Source: Fodinisporobacter ferrooxydans
GTDB lineage: Bacteria; Bacillota; Bacilli; Tumebacillales; MYW30-H2
Direction: 5' to 3'
NCBI RefSeq assembly: GCF_022818495.1
Contig: NZ_CP089291.1
Span: 1,909,001-1,973,000 of the forward strand
DNA length: 64,000 nucleotides
Part shown: piece by piece, positions 25,766 to 35,329 of the stretch
Position numbering within the stretch: the stretch's first letter is position 1
Layout of the letters: every line of letters begins with the position of its first letter
Notes under the pieces: model-generated
The model's input: the letters and a program-made list of their open reading frames with translations, nothing else
Databases searched by the model: none
What the model was told of the DNA's origin: nothing
Translations under genes and position numbers: made by a program

Positions 25766-27973
25766 TCAAGAAAGATTGGCAGGGTTTTGTGGTTCTCCCA
25801 GAGCGAATCGGCTGAACAACGTGTGGCCAAGTACCACAACCAGCGAGAAAGCCATCGCCAACATGGCCCATAAAGGGTGAACGAAACCTGACAATGAGGC
25901 TACAACGCCAATTCCGTTCACTGACAATGCGAGTAATACATTACGAACCGTCATGGCGTAGCTGGTTCGTGCCAAGATATGTGCTTCCAACACAGCTTTG
26001 AGTCGCTGTCCCGGAAGTACAACGTCGGCAGCATCGATGGCAATATCTGTCCCAGTGCCAATGGCAATTCCCACATCGGCCTGCATCAGAGAGGGGGCGT
26101 CGTTGATCCCGTCGCCGATGAAAGCGACTCGGCGGCCTTCTCTTTGCAGTTGTCGAACGAACGAGAGCTTATCTTCCGGAAGCAACTGTGCATGAACATC
26201 CGTAATACCGAGTTCCTCTGCAACTGCACTGGCTGCTTGCTGGTGATCGCCAGTTGCTAGGATAGCTGAAATTTTTAATTTCTTCAACGAAGCAAGAACT
26301 GATTTTGCATCCGGTTTTATGCGATCCGAAACGGAGATCGCACCGGCAACCTTCCCGTTATATGCTACAAATACGATCGTGCGACCATGCCACTGCTGTT
26401 CTGCTATCCACTCCCGAGCCTCTTTCAAATCATTCAGCCCGCGCTCTGTCATCAGCCGCTCCGTGCCAATCAGCACTTCCTGATCTTCTATTCGGGCTTC
26501 GATGCCTCGACCCGGAAGAGCATGGAAGTGATTCATTGACTGAATGGGTAATCCCTGTTCCTTTGCCGCTGAAACAATCGCCTTTGCAACGGGATGTTCG
26601 GATGCCCAATCGGCAGAAGCCGCCAAGCTAAGTACAGTATCCTCATCGCCATTTAATGTCCATACGGATGCCAGTTGTGGTTTCCCTTCCGTTAACGTAC
26701 CAGTCTTATCGAATACGATCGTGTCCACGAGCCGGAAGACTTGGAAGGCTTCCCCGGAGCGCATCAGGATTCCTCGTTCCGCCGCCTCACCACTTGCCCG
26801 AATGATCGCCAAGGGTGTTGCCATGCCAAGCGCACATGGATAACCCATGACAAGCACGCTGAGGACTGTAAAACCCGCTCGCACCCAGAGTGGGTGACCT
26901 TCGAATACCCAACTGGCGACAACCCATAAAAGCCCACCGATAAGTGCCAGTATCAATACGGTCGGAACATAGATATTCAAGATTCTGTCCACGAGCCGGA
27001 GGATTCCCGGTTTCATCACACGCGCTTCTGTAACTTGGTTTGCCACTCGCTGGAGAAATGAATCTTCGCCAATCCGGGTAACCTCGATGATGAGGCTTCC
27101 GTTTCCATTCAAGGATCCTCCAATCACTTCGTCGCCAGGCTGAGTATCTACTGGCAAGGGCTCGCCTGTGACAAGCTGTTGATCCACCGATGACACACCT
27201 TGGACGATTTTCCCGTCGACAGGAATGCGTTCACCAGGTCGAACCCGAACGTGGTCAGCAAGCGCCAGGCTGTCCACCGGAACCATTTCTTCACAACCGG
27301 TTGGATCCAGTCGAGTTGCTGTTGCCGGTTGGAGCGACAAGAGTTTTTGAACGGATTGTGATGCACGCACATGAACCAGAACCGATGCAAAACCACCCAC
27401 ACCGTGGAAGGCGAGCACAAACGTCGTAGCCCCAAAGAAAGCTGACGACGGGAAGGCCGGCCAAATCAATCCGAGAGCACCACCGACGAGTCCGGCCGCT
27501 GCTGCCGCTGCCGCCAAAACGTCTTGGTTTACGATCCCACGGCGGACCGATTGAAAAGCATTACGGAAGACAAAAGATGCGGGCCCCAATGTAGAGATGA
27601 TGGCGAAAGCCGCCTGCCCAACATCAAATATCATGGAATGTCCTAGCCAAAAGCGCAGAACCATCCATATCGTGGCAAGGGCAACCAGAATACCAACGTG
27701 AATGGCGGTACGCCGGGCATTGTTTAGTTCCTGCTTTTCCACCGCGAAAACATCCGCACGATTCGGCTCTCTCGATGTGTACCCGAGCTGATATAACGTT
27801 TGTGTCATCGTATCGATTCGTACTCGACCTGGATCGTAGTCAATGAGAACTTCCTGGTGTGCGAGACTGACTTGCGCATCCGAAACGCCGTCCAATCGGA
27901 CAAGTGCACGCTGAACGGATTGAGTGCATAGTGAGCAGTGCATGCCTCCCACCTTGAGATGGAGTTTACTCAT
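25766..27973 (-). CDS. P1B-type metal-transporting ATPase with YPC motif
   Basis: 735 residues. An N-terminal HMA domain has GGMHCSLC (residues 9-16). The phosphorylation motif is DKTGTLTEG and the hinge is GDGINDAPS. The transmembrane metal-site motif is GYPCALGMATP, with Tyr where most copper pumps have Cys (CPC). This should alter metal choice, so copper specificity is not certain. The promoter region has two ATACCCCCT elements. First gene of the operon with the CsoR-like repressor, HMA protein and MFS transporter. Confidence 0.9.
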   Translation of the reverse strand: MSKLHLKVGGMHCSLCTQSVQRALVRLDGVSDAQVSLAHQEVLIDYDPGRVRIDTMTQTLYQLGYTSREPNRADVFAVEKQELNNARRTAIHVGILVALATIWMVLRFWLGHSMIFDVGQAAFAIISTLGPASFVFRNAFQSVRRGIVNQDVLAAAAAAAGLVGGALGLIWPAFPSSAFFGATTFVLAFHGVGGFASVLVHVRASQSVQKLLSLQPATATRLDPTGCEEMVPVDSLALADHVRVRPGERIPVDGKIVQGVSSVDQQLVTGEPLPVDTQPGDEVIGGSLNGNGSLIIEVTRIGEDSFLQRVANQVTEARVMKPGILRLVDRILNIYVPTVLILALIGGLLWVVASWVFEGHPLWVRAGFTVLSVLVMGYPCALGMATPLAIIRASGEAAERGILMRSGEAFQVFRLVDTIVFDKTGTLTEGKPQLASVWTLNGDEDTVLSLAASADWASEHPVAKAIVSAAKEQGLPIQSMNHFHALPGRGIEARIEDQEVLIGTERLMTERGLNDLKEAREWIAEQQWHGRTIVFVAYNGKVAGAISVSDRIKPDAKSVLASLKKLKISAILATGDHQQAASAVAEELGITDVHAQLLPEDKLSFVRQLQREGRRVAFIGDGINDAPSLMQADVGIAIGTGTDIAIDAADVVLPGQRLKAVLEAHILARTSYAMTVRNVLLALSVNGIGVVASLSGFVHPLWAMLAMAFSLVVVLGHTLFSRFALGEPQNPANLS

Positions 27974-28022
27974 AAAGAATCACCGCCTTTCGGTTGATAA
28001 AAAGTGAATTATTCCAACACCC

Positions 28023-28085
28023 ATACCCCCTGCATGTATGATTTATTCTACATAATTATACACATATACCCCCTATTAGTGTCAA
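28023..28085 (-). promoter_or_regulatory. Promoter and paired operators of the ATPase operon
   Basis: On the minus strand TTGACA (28085-28080) and TATAAT (28060-28055) are separated by 19 bases, a long spacer. ATACCCCCT occurs twice on the plus strand, at 28023-28031 and 28066-28074, 43 bp apart. The G/C-run elements look like CsoR-type operators; one sits in the spacer and the other downstream of the start. Confidence 0.65.
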
Positions 28086-28162
28086 TGAAAAGAACATAAC
28101 GAATGACAACTTATGCGAGGGATCGCAAATCCTTTCGCAATGATCCAAGTTGGATGCGAATC

Positions 28163-28216
28163 TTCATACATTCTTCATACGTTCCTCAATCTTTCCACAC
28201 ATTTTTCATGTATGCT
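28163..28216 (+). promoter_or_regulatory. 11-bp-phased operator and promoter, site D
   Basis: TTCATA (28163), TTCATA (28174), CTCAAT (28185), CACACA (28196), then TATGCT at 28211. It drives the small membrane protein starting at 28244. Confidence 0.8.
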
Positions 28217-28243
28217 AAACGAAAAAGTGGAGGAGGAATACAC

Positions 28244-28540
28244 TTGAATTGGAGTTTGCTTTTGCTTTTGGCGTGCCCTTTAATGATGCTCTTTTGTATG
28301 AAGGGCATGTTTGGAGGGAAGAAGGATGGAGGATCTCATGGAGAGACAGAAACATCCGTTATTACCCAAACGAAATTCAACAGGATGCAAATCCAGATGG
28401 CGGATTTAATCGAACAAAATCACAATCTCATGAAGGAAATTCAAGCATTGAAAGAGTCTTCCTTACAGGAATCATCGTTCTCAAATGTTGTAGATTTAAA
28501 GGAAAGAGTGACGAATAGCGATAGAAAAGAAATCTCCTAA
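28244..28540 (+). CDS. Small membrane protein, DUF2933-like
   Basis: 98 residues from a TTG start at 28244, chosen because GGAGGAGG lies 7 bases upstream and the frame upstream would cross the promoter. It opens MNWSLLLLLACPLMMLFCMK, one membrane helix, then a basic Gly/Lys linker and a coiled coil (residues 40-75). The beginning resembles the short DUF2933 proteins often found beside copper genes. It lies directly under operator site D and diverges from the P-type ATPase operon. Confidence 0.7.
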   Translation: MNWSLLLLLACPLMMLFCMKGMFGGKKDGGSHGETETSVITQTKFNRMQIQMADLIEQNHNLMKEIQALKESSLQESSFSNVVDLKERVTNSDRKEIS

Positions 28541-28638
28541 ATCAACAGCAGATAACCAGCAATTGGTGAGATAGAATCATAGTCTGATAAACATAACTAT
28601 TAAACCGCGTATTAACATGAAGAATGGGAGAGATGAAA

Positions 28639-29568
28639 ATGGTAAGATTGGCAAAAAATATTACGGAGACAATCGGAAACACGCCATTGGTTCGATTGAA
28701 TAAGCTAAGCGATAAAACGGGTGCTGAAGTATATGGAAAGCTGGAAGCATGTAACCCTGGGGGAAGTGTAAAAGACAGAATCGGTCTTTCCATGATTGAG
28801 GCTGCCGAAAAAGAAGGGATCCTTACAAAAGACAGTATCATTGTTGAAGCAACGAGCGGCAATACGGGAATTGCCTTGGCCATGGTTGCCGCTGCAAGAG
28901 GGTATAAGTTGATCTTGGTGATGCCGGAAACGATGAGTCTTGAAAGACGCAGCTTGTTGCATGCGTACGGAGCAGAACTAGTATTGACACCAGGATCGGA
29001 AGGAATGAAGGGCGCCATAGCAAAAGCAAATGAATTGGTTTCACAACATCCGAATGCTTTTCTGGCGCGGCAATTTGAGAACCTGGCCAACCCGGAAATA
29101 CACCGTAAAACAACAGCGGAAGAAATTTGGAATGATACGGATGGACAGATTGATCTTTTTATTAGTGGAATCGGAACAGGCGGAACGATGACAGGTGTTG
29201 CGGAAGTGATCAAGGAACGGAAGCAAGGGTTTCAAGCTATCGCCGTTGAGCCGGATGACTCTCCTGTCTTATCCGGTGGTACACCAGGTCCCCATAAAAT
29301 TCAAGGTCTTGGGGCCGGTTTTGTACCTGCAATCTTAAACACCGCGTGTTACGATGAAGTGATTCGTGTGAAAAATCAGGAAGCATTTGAAATGGGACGG
29401 AATTTGGCTCGGGAAGAAGGAATTTTAGCAGGGATTTCTTCTGGAGCCGCTTATCAGGCGGCGCATATTGTGGCGCATCGCTCTGAAAATAAAGGGAAAC
29501 TGATCGTAGTCATATTACCTGATACTGGTGAACGCTACCTGTCTACGCAATTGTTTCAAGAACAATAG
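28639..29568 (+). CDS. cysK: Cysteine synthase (O-acetylserine sulfhydrylase)
   Basis: 309 residues, PLP-dependent. The Lys in [11 protein letters not shown] binds PLP, the substrate loop is [12 protein letters not shown], and the phosphate cup is [10 protein letters not shown]. The start at 28639 ([14 protein letters not shown]) is preferred, with GGGAGAG at good spacing; starts at 28633 and 28624 are in frame. It makes cysteine from O-acetylserine and sulfide. It is transcribed alone and ends at a terminator. Confidence 0.94.
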   Translation: MVRLAKNITETIGNTPLVRLNKLSDKTGAEVYGKLEACNPGGSVKDRIGLSMIEAAEKEGILTKDSIIVEATSGNTGIALAMVAAARGYKLILVMPETMSLERRSLLHAYGAELVLTPGSEGMKGAIAKANELVSQHPNAFLARQFENLANPEIHRKTTAEEIWNDTDGQIDLFISGIGTGGTMTGVAEVIKERKQGFQAIAVEPDDSPVLSGGTPGPHKIQGLGAGFVPAILNTACYDEVIRVKNQEAFEMGRNLAREEGILAGISSGAAYQAAHIVAHRSENKGKLIVVILPDTGERYLSTQLFQEQ

Positions 29569-29591
29569 GTGCCAAATAAAAAGCACGTGGA

Positions 29592-29630
29592 TGCAAAAGA
29601 TCGTAAACCGTAATGGTGCGATCTTTTGCA
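29592..29630 (+). terminator. Terminator after cysK
   Basis: Perfect 12-bp stem TGCAAAAGATCG / CGATCTTTTGCA with a 15-base loop. Confidence 0.75.
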
Positions 29631-29710
29631 ATAAGATGGGATTGATTTGCATTTGTATTTCGGAAGTTATGGATGTCTTGCTGTGTTGTTGTATTGATAC
29701 GGTGATCAAG

Positions 29711-29911
29711 CTAACGAACGGCTGTAACGATCATATACATGCCATTGCTTAATTTTACGACATCGCCCATAACGGCTAAAGCTATTTCCCGCATGATCAC
29801 CTGTTGCTCTTCTTCATTTTTGGCGCGTATCAAGACAGAATTGCCAGGATTCACGATATTGATATCATGCGCTTCGGTAGCAATGATCGCATAAATGTTA
29901 ATGCCGGACAT
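29711..29911 (-). CDS. Partner subunit of the YIEGIA-type membrane protein
   Basis: 66 residues (MSGINIYAIIATEAHDINIV...). Its start overlaps the end of the 310-residue membrane protein by 14 bases. The pair matches, from memory, the Bacillus pair annotated as YIEGIA protein and its capping-complex subunit. The function is unknown. It is soluble and probably sits on the cytoplasmic face. Confidence 0.7.
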   Translation of the reverse strand: MSGINIYAIIATEAHDINIVNPGNSVLIRAKNEEEQQVIMREIALAVMGDVVKLSNGMYMIVTAVR

Positions 29912-30830
29912 GTTCTTCTTCCCACTTTCTTAAAAAAAGATGCGTTTTTTTGATGCTTTCCAGAACCGGGGTATGCCGAACCACTTGGATCATCGTTTCG
30001 ATATCATGTAGAATCGGGACAACAAAAAAGACAATGCGTCCATCTTCATAATTTTTTCGCGTATAATGGTAGCGTTTCACACCTAGACTTCGCGTGATTT
30101 CAAACAGGATGGCTTGTCTTTGGCCAAAGTTATCAAGAGCGATCCGGTAGTGTTGGGATTTGGGATATACGACAACTGCCATTCCTTCATTCAGGATCAT
30201 TTCCTGGCCACGTTCGATGCCAATCCGATTGGATACAAATATAGTATCGACGTATAATTCATCGTTTTGAATCAAAATCTCCCCTTGCCGTACTTCCGCG
30301 ATGTCTCCGATCCGTTTTCCTCTTGAAAATCTGGTCAATCCAAAGAAAACGGCAAGACCAGCAATGATGCTGACAAGGATGCGCAACAGAATGCTTTTGT
30401 GCTCCAAGACTTCCATACATATACCGATTGCGATCGCAACCAGCAGGGAAATGTAATTTCTTGCTTCAAACGTTTTGGCAATGCCGTCTATGTACGCATT
30501 TCCCCGTTTCGTATATTCCGTTTCTTCTAAAAGTTGCAGACTGTTCAATTCCAATTTTCTTACGTTTTGAAATTGCGTCAATGCAAGAGTCAGAAATGTA
30601 ACGGCTGTAAAATTGTTCGCCATGAGAGCAGGAATGGCCACTGCGCCTAATGTGGAGGCTACGAACCCAAACACTGCCTGATTCAAATATCCGTTTGGAA
30701 ACGAGGGGTATTGCCGGTAATCTTCCCGAAGTGTAGCGATTCGGGCAAGTGTACCGCCAATGATCGCGATGACAATCAGATAGAGGTGTGGAGTTGTCAA
30801 TACAAGTGCTTTCACGAACGTTCTCTCCAT
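29898..30830 (-). CDS. YIEGIA-family membrane protein
   Basis: 310 residues: five to six membrane segments in the first 170 residues, then a soluble C-terminal domain. The family motif appears as GNAYIDGIAKTFEARNYISL (residues near 118-135). The conserved pair with the small downstream protein supports the call. The role is not established; members are common in spore formers. Confidence 0.75.
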   Translation of the reverse strand: MERTFVKALVLTTPHLYLIVIAIIGGTLARIATLREDYRQYPSFPNGYLNQAVFGFVASTLGAVAIPALMANNFTAVTFLTLALTQFQNVRKLELNSLQLLEETEYTKRGNAYIDGIAKTFEARNYISLLVAIAIGICMEVLEHKSILLRILVSIIAGLAVFFGLTRFSRGKRIGDIAEVRQGEILIQNDELYVDTIFVSNRIGIERGQEMILNEGMAVVVYPKSQHYRIALDNFGQRQAILFEITRSLGVKRYHYTRKNYEDGRIVFFVVPILHDIETMIQVVRHTPVLESIKKTHLFLRKWEEEHVRH

Positions 30831-30898
30831 TTTTATATTTCAAACGTGTGGATAAAGTAAAACATAGGTAGTATAACCAGTTTCATTCGGGCAAATGC

Positions 30899-30932
30899 AA
30901 AATCCCCCAACACAGTTGTTTTGGGGGATTTT
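30899..30932 (-). terminator. Terminator after the His-rich zinc-ribbon gene
   Basis: AAAATCCCCCAA / TTGGGGGATTTT, a perfect 12-bp stem with a 10-base loop. The A and T arms allow function on both strands. Confidence 0.8.
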
Positions 30933-30955
30933 CGAATCGCATATCGATGTTCTGT

Positions 30956-31303
30956 CTAACTTTTTAATTTATAGCCACAATTCGGGCAAAATGCGGCATT
31001 TGCCGGCACTTTTTCCCGGCATTGGGGACACGTGGACGGAGTTGTTTCCAGCTTGGTGCCGCATTGAAAACAAAATCGATTCGACATTGCATTTTCTGTT
31101 GAACAATTTGGACAAACAATACCAGGATTACGTAGTGGAGCTTGATTGGGAGGTGGAGTAGGGACATATCTGGGATCCCGCTCATAATACTCACGATCAT
31201 AATGATGATCATGATGACCTCCATGATGACCACCGTGATGCCCTCCTCCGTGGTGTCCTCCATGATGCCCTCCGCCAAATAACTCTCTAAAAAAATCTGA
31301 CAT
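30956..31303 (-). CDS. His-rich protein with double zinc ribbon
   Basis: 115 residues. It opens MSDFFRELFGGGHHGGHHGG and has about 15 His in the first 35 residues. Residues 63-115 form two zinc ribbons (CPNCSTENAMSNRFCFQCG and CPQCREKVPANAAFCPNCG). No signal peptide. The beginning matches the His-repeat protein at 13597, so both may share a membrane- or partner-binding N-terminal tag. It lies between the YIEGIA pair and the zinc/cadmium efflux operon, so a role in metal buffering is plausible. Confidence 0.75.
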   Translation of the reverse strand: MSDFFRELFGGGHHGGHHGGGHHGGHHGGHHDHHYDREYYERDPRYVPTPPPNQAPLRNPGIVCPNCSTENAMSNRFCFQCGTKLETTPSTCPQCREKVPANAAFCPNCGYKLKS

Positions 31304-31389
31304 GTAAAATTCCTCGCTTTCACATTAAATTTATAGAAAAGGTTCAAACATGTTGCAGTTTTTTATAAACAGCCCAATTCGCTGATTTC

Positions 31390-34300
31390 TTATTCATGGT
31401 GATGTTCCGGTTCCTGATCGCAACAAAGGATGGCATCTTTATGCGGGTGACCGTCATCTTCTGTTTGAATGGTTGCATGGCTAATGCCCAAATGGATAAG
31501 ATTATGTTCAATTTCCCGGATAATCGATTGACTCTGGCGAATGGACATACTTCCATCAAGCACTACATGACAAGATAAAGCGTTCTTTCCGCTGGTTATG
31601 CTCCATGCATGCAGGTCGTGTACATCATATACGCCCTTGATCGATCGGATTGCTTGCACGATATCCGGAATGGAAATCCCGCTTGGTGTTCCTTCCATGA
31701 GAATACCAATGGTTTGTTTCAAAATCTTCCATGCGCCAAACGCAATGAGTACGGCGATCAAGAAACTGAGGATGGGATCGACTGCATACCAGCCTGTCGT
31801 TGCAATAATGATGCCGCCAATAATAACGCCCGCGGATGCGGCCGCATCACCCAGCATGTGCAAGACTGCGCTTTTGACATTAATGTTTTCCTCTTTGCTG
31901 AGCCCCAATCCAAGATATAGATTCATAACGAGCCCGACTCCGGCGCTGATAAACATCCAAGTGCTGCTCACAGGTTCCGGAGATTGCAACCGTTTGTATG
32001 CTTCCCATCCGATGACCAAGGCAATGACAATTAACGACAAAGCATTAATAAAAGCAGCCAAAATCCCCGACCGGTGATATCCGTATGTCATTGCTTCGTT
32101 TGGAGGCTTCATCGCTTGCTTCATGGCATACCATGACAAGCCGATCGCCGCAATATCTGTCAAAACGTGTCCGGCATCGGAAAGCAGCGCCAAGCTGTGG
32201 GAAATATAACTTCCGATCAATTCAACAACAAGGATCACAAGGGTTAGAAAAAAAGCAATTTTCATTTTGCCAATCGGGGCATGAGAATGGAAAACCCCAC
32301 TGTGGTCATGATCATGTCCATGATCGTTTGTATGTGAGTGTGTTGTAGCCATCGAATCTCTCCTTTTCAAAGGATCAAAGATCTTTTTACAATTCAACAT
32401 GTAAGACCGGGATCGCAGCAAGCGCAAGCCGTTTAACGTGACGAGCAGTGTTGCTCCCATATCTGTTAGAATTGCAAACCAAAGTGTCAGCCAGCCTGGG
32501 AATACCAGCAATACGGCAATGGTCTTCAGTGCCAAAGCCAAGAAAATATTTTGTTTGATAATGCCAAGTGTCCGTCTGCCTAATGCAACGGCATAAGGTA
32601 TCCTGGATACATCGTCCGACATCAATGCGACGTCTGCAGTTTCCAGCGCAACGTCCGTTCCCGCTTTCCCCATGGAGATCCCGACAGTGGCGGCTGCGAG
32701 TGCCGGAGCGTCATTGATCCCATCGCCGACCATTGCCACCTTTTTTTGTGTTTGCAGCAACTTCTTCAGTTTTTCCAGCTTCTGTTCCGGAAGCATTTCT
32801 CCGTAATACTCCCGAATGCCTACACGTTCCGCAATGGCACGGGCCGTTTGCTGTGTGTCGCCGGATAACATGACGATCTGTTGAATGCCTAAATGATGCA
32901 GCGCTTGAATTGCAGCGGCGCTTTGTTCACGTACCTGGTCCGAGACAGCGATCCAGCCAAGAATCTCGTATTCATCCCCCAGCAGTATCAAGGTTTGGCC
33001 TTGTGCCTGGATCCGGTTGATTTCCTCCTGAACGGTCGACCAATCGATATGCAGGTCATGGAACAAACGGACATTGCCGATATAATAGGTTTTGCCGTCG
33101 ATCCTGCCAGATGCGCCTTTGCCGACAAGGATTTGCATGGTTTCCGCCATTTGCGGGGAACTGACACCCATGGCATCCGCTTTGGCGAGAATCGCGCCGG
33201 CAAGCGGGTGTTCCGAACCTCTTTCCAGCATTGCGGCAAGTGTAAGGATCTCCAGCTTCGAACGTGAGCTTGTGGTATCCCAATCCATGACAACAGGTTT
33301 GCCTTTTGTCAAAGTTCCGGTCTTGTCAAAGGCAATTCCTTTTAATTTCCCCAGTTCCTCCAGATATAAGCCGCCTTTGATCAGAACTCCGTTGCGTGCA
33401 GCCGAGCCGATTCCGGTAACGATCGCGACCGGTGTCGAGATGACGAGTGCACAAGGACAAGCGACGACGAGCAATGCCAAGGCTTCGTATATCCAATGTT
33501 TCCAATCCCCATGAAAGAAGAGGGGAGGAACAAAGGCAGTCATCAATGCCAAGCTCATGACAATCGGCGTGTAATGTTTGGCAAAACGGTCGACAAATGT
33601 TTGGGAAGGAGCCTTTTGGTTTTGTGCCTCTTCCACCAAATGGGTGATTTTTGCCAATGTAGTATCCTGTGCAAGAGCTGTGGCACGCATGCGAATGGTA
33701 CCTGTTTGATTCAAGGTTCCCGCATAAACCGCATCGCCCGCCTGCTTTTCGACAGGCATCGATTCGCCTGTAATCGCCGCTTCGTTGATAGTGGTGGCAC
33801 CTGCCATGATTTCGCCATCGATTGCCAGTTTCTCCCCGGGTTTGACGAGCAGTTCATCTCCGATCGCCAGTTGTTCAACAGGCAGCCGAACTTCACGCCC
33901 GCCGCGAATCACGATGGCTTCTTTTGGCGCAAGATCCATTAACGTCCGGATCGAGGAGCGGGCTTTCTCCATGGAATACGACTCCAGCATTTCACTCACG
34001 GAAAACAGGAAGGCTACGGTTGCTGCCTCTTTCCACTGGCCGATGAACAGTGCGCCAATGACAGCAACTGTCATTAATACGTTCATGTCAAAATCAAGGC
34101 GCATAACATTTCGCAAACCTTTTTTCGCGACCGAATATCCGCCAAGAAGGATGGAAAGAAGCAGAAAGAGCCGTCCCGATGCGAATGACCCAAATCCCCA
34201 TCCCAACAGCAGACATACGAGAGACAAACCGGTTGTCCAAACCTTTTGTGAACGATACCAGGGAAGCTGTATCAAAGATTGGGCAGAACCCTCTTCAGCG

Positions 34301-34503
34301 AAGGAAACCTGTTCGACTTTTCTCGCTTCTTTTTCCAATTGATCTTTGGAAAGCGTACCGATGACCATTAATTTGGCTGTGGCAAAATGTAAAGATACTT
34401 CTGTCAGTTCAGGCAACGCCTGAAGATGCCGCTCAATTTTGGCGGCGCAACCTGCTCAGGTCATGCCTGTTATATGATAGACCGATTTTTTTTCCGCAGT
34501 CAT
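31390..34503 (-). CDS. CadA-like P1B ATPase fused to CzcD-like CDF exporter, with TGA at codon 16
   Basis: From ATG 34503 the frame reads MTAEKKSVYHITGMT, then TGA at 34458-34456, then AGCAAKIERHLQALPEL; read through, it is 1037 residues. The first 45 residues are an HMA domain with TGA where the first Cys of GMTCAGC belongs. Next is a Zn/Cd/Pb-type ATPase with VVACPCALVISTP, FDKTGTLTKG and GDGINDAPAL. From residue 718 (MATTHSHTNDHGHDHDH) a complete CDF exporter of 320 residues follows in the same frame. A strong AAAAGGAGAG site lies 5 bases before that Met, so the second half can also be made alone. The upstream ArsR gene ends 21 bases before the ATG. Confidence 0.8.
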
Positions 34504-34524
34504 GTTGACGTTCGCCTCCTACTC

Positions 34525-34941
34525 CTACTCCTCATCCCATTCGCAATGTCCACAATCATCCGTATTTTCCTGCAGATGGAGAGCTTCCTGAATCAAATGC
34601 CGGATGTGCGGGCTTTGCAAGCTGTAAAACACCATTTTTCCTTCCCGCCGATATTTGGCCAGTCCCATATTTTTTAGCAGACGCAGATGATGGGAAGCGG
34701 TAGCGTTCGACGAGTCGATAATCGTAGCCACATCACATACACAAAGTTCGTTTTCTTTGCTTAGTGCGTATACGATGCGCAACCGAGTTTCATCCGCCAA
34801 GGCCTTGAATAAGGGAACGATCCGATCTGTTCGATTCATTTCGGTTTGGCGGCGTTGGACTTTTTCCGGATCATACATGAAGATATCGCACGTATCGTTA
34901 CAGTCTTGCTGTTTTGGAAGATCATGTTTATCGAAAGCCAA
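34525..34941 (-). CDS. CadC/SmtB-type ArsR-family metal repressor
   Basis: 138 residues from a TTG start (AGGGGG 8 bases upstream). The winged helix (45-110) has ELCVCDVATII, with the Cys pair used by CadC, and the recognition helix SSNATASHHLRLLK. An N-terminal QDCNDTCDIF supplies further Cys ligands as in CadC, and the tail ends DDCGHCEWDEE. It should release DNA on binding Cd, Pb or Zn. It is the first gene of the operon with the ATPase-CDF fusion. Confidence 0.9.
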   Translation of the reverse strand: MAFDKHDLPKQQDCNDTCDIFMYDPEKVQRRQTEMNRTDRIVPLFKALADETRLRIVYALSKENELCVCDVATIIDSSNATASHHLRLLKNMGLAKYRREGKMVFYSLQSPHIRHLIQEALHLQENTDDCGHCEWDEE

Positions 34942-34995
34942 TTCGAAATCCCCCTTGCTAACTATTCAATCAAAGCAACATTTGTATGTGTTTCT

Positions 34996-35036
34996 AGTAT
35001 AAAAATATTCATCATTAAAATCAAATGTTCATTTGA
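34996..35036 (-). promoter_or_regulatory. Promoter and operator of the cadmium/zinc operon
   Basis: On the minus strand TTGATT (35024-35019), 17 bases, TATACT (35001-34996). An inverted repeat TCAAAT-GTTC-ATTTGA at 35021-35036 overlaps the -35 and resembles CadC operators. Confidence 0.75.
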
Positions 35037-35040
35037 ATGT

Positions 35041-35329
35041 TTGAGTGATTTAATTTATGTTTTTATGAGAAAAGCAAAAGCGAAGAGAAATATGCTTAGA
35101 ACAAGAAACCTTAAGATGGGTTTACCAGCTTTTATATCGGAATAATTTTGCTGTTATAACTGGTAATTGTTAGAATTTATTTTCCGAAATACGCATTTGG
35201 ACATTCATTGCTTATAAAATCGATTTGTATTCTCATTTTTCCATTGTTTTTGATGTTTTCGATTTTAGGATGTGTTATCAGGATAAGTGGAAGTTAAATA
35301 TTGGAAAGGCGATTATGGATTCCTTTTCT
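35041..35329. other. Non-coding stretch
   Basis: AT-rich with no supported gene; the far end runs into a transposase remnant. Confidence 0.4.

Noticed and set aside
30964-31347. 127-codon alternative frame in the His-rich zinc-ribbon gene
   Set aside because: It destroys the CxxC zinc ribbons that the chosen frame shows so clearly.
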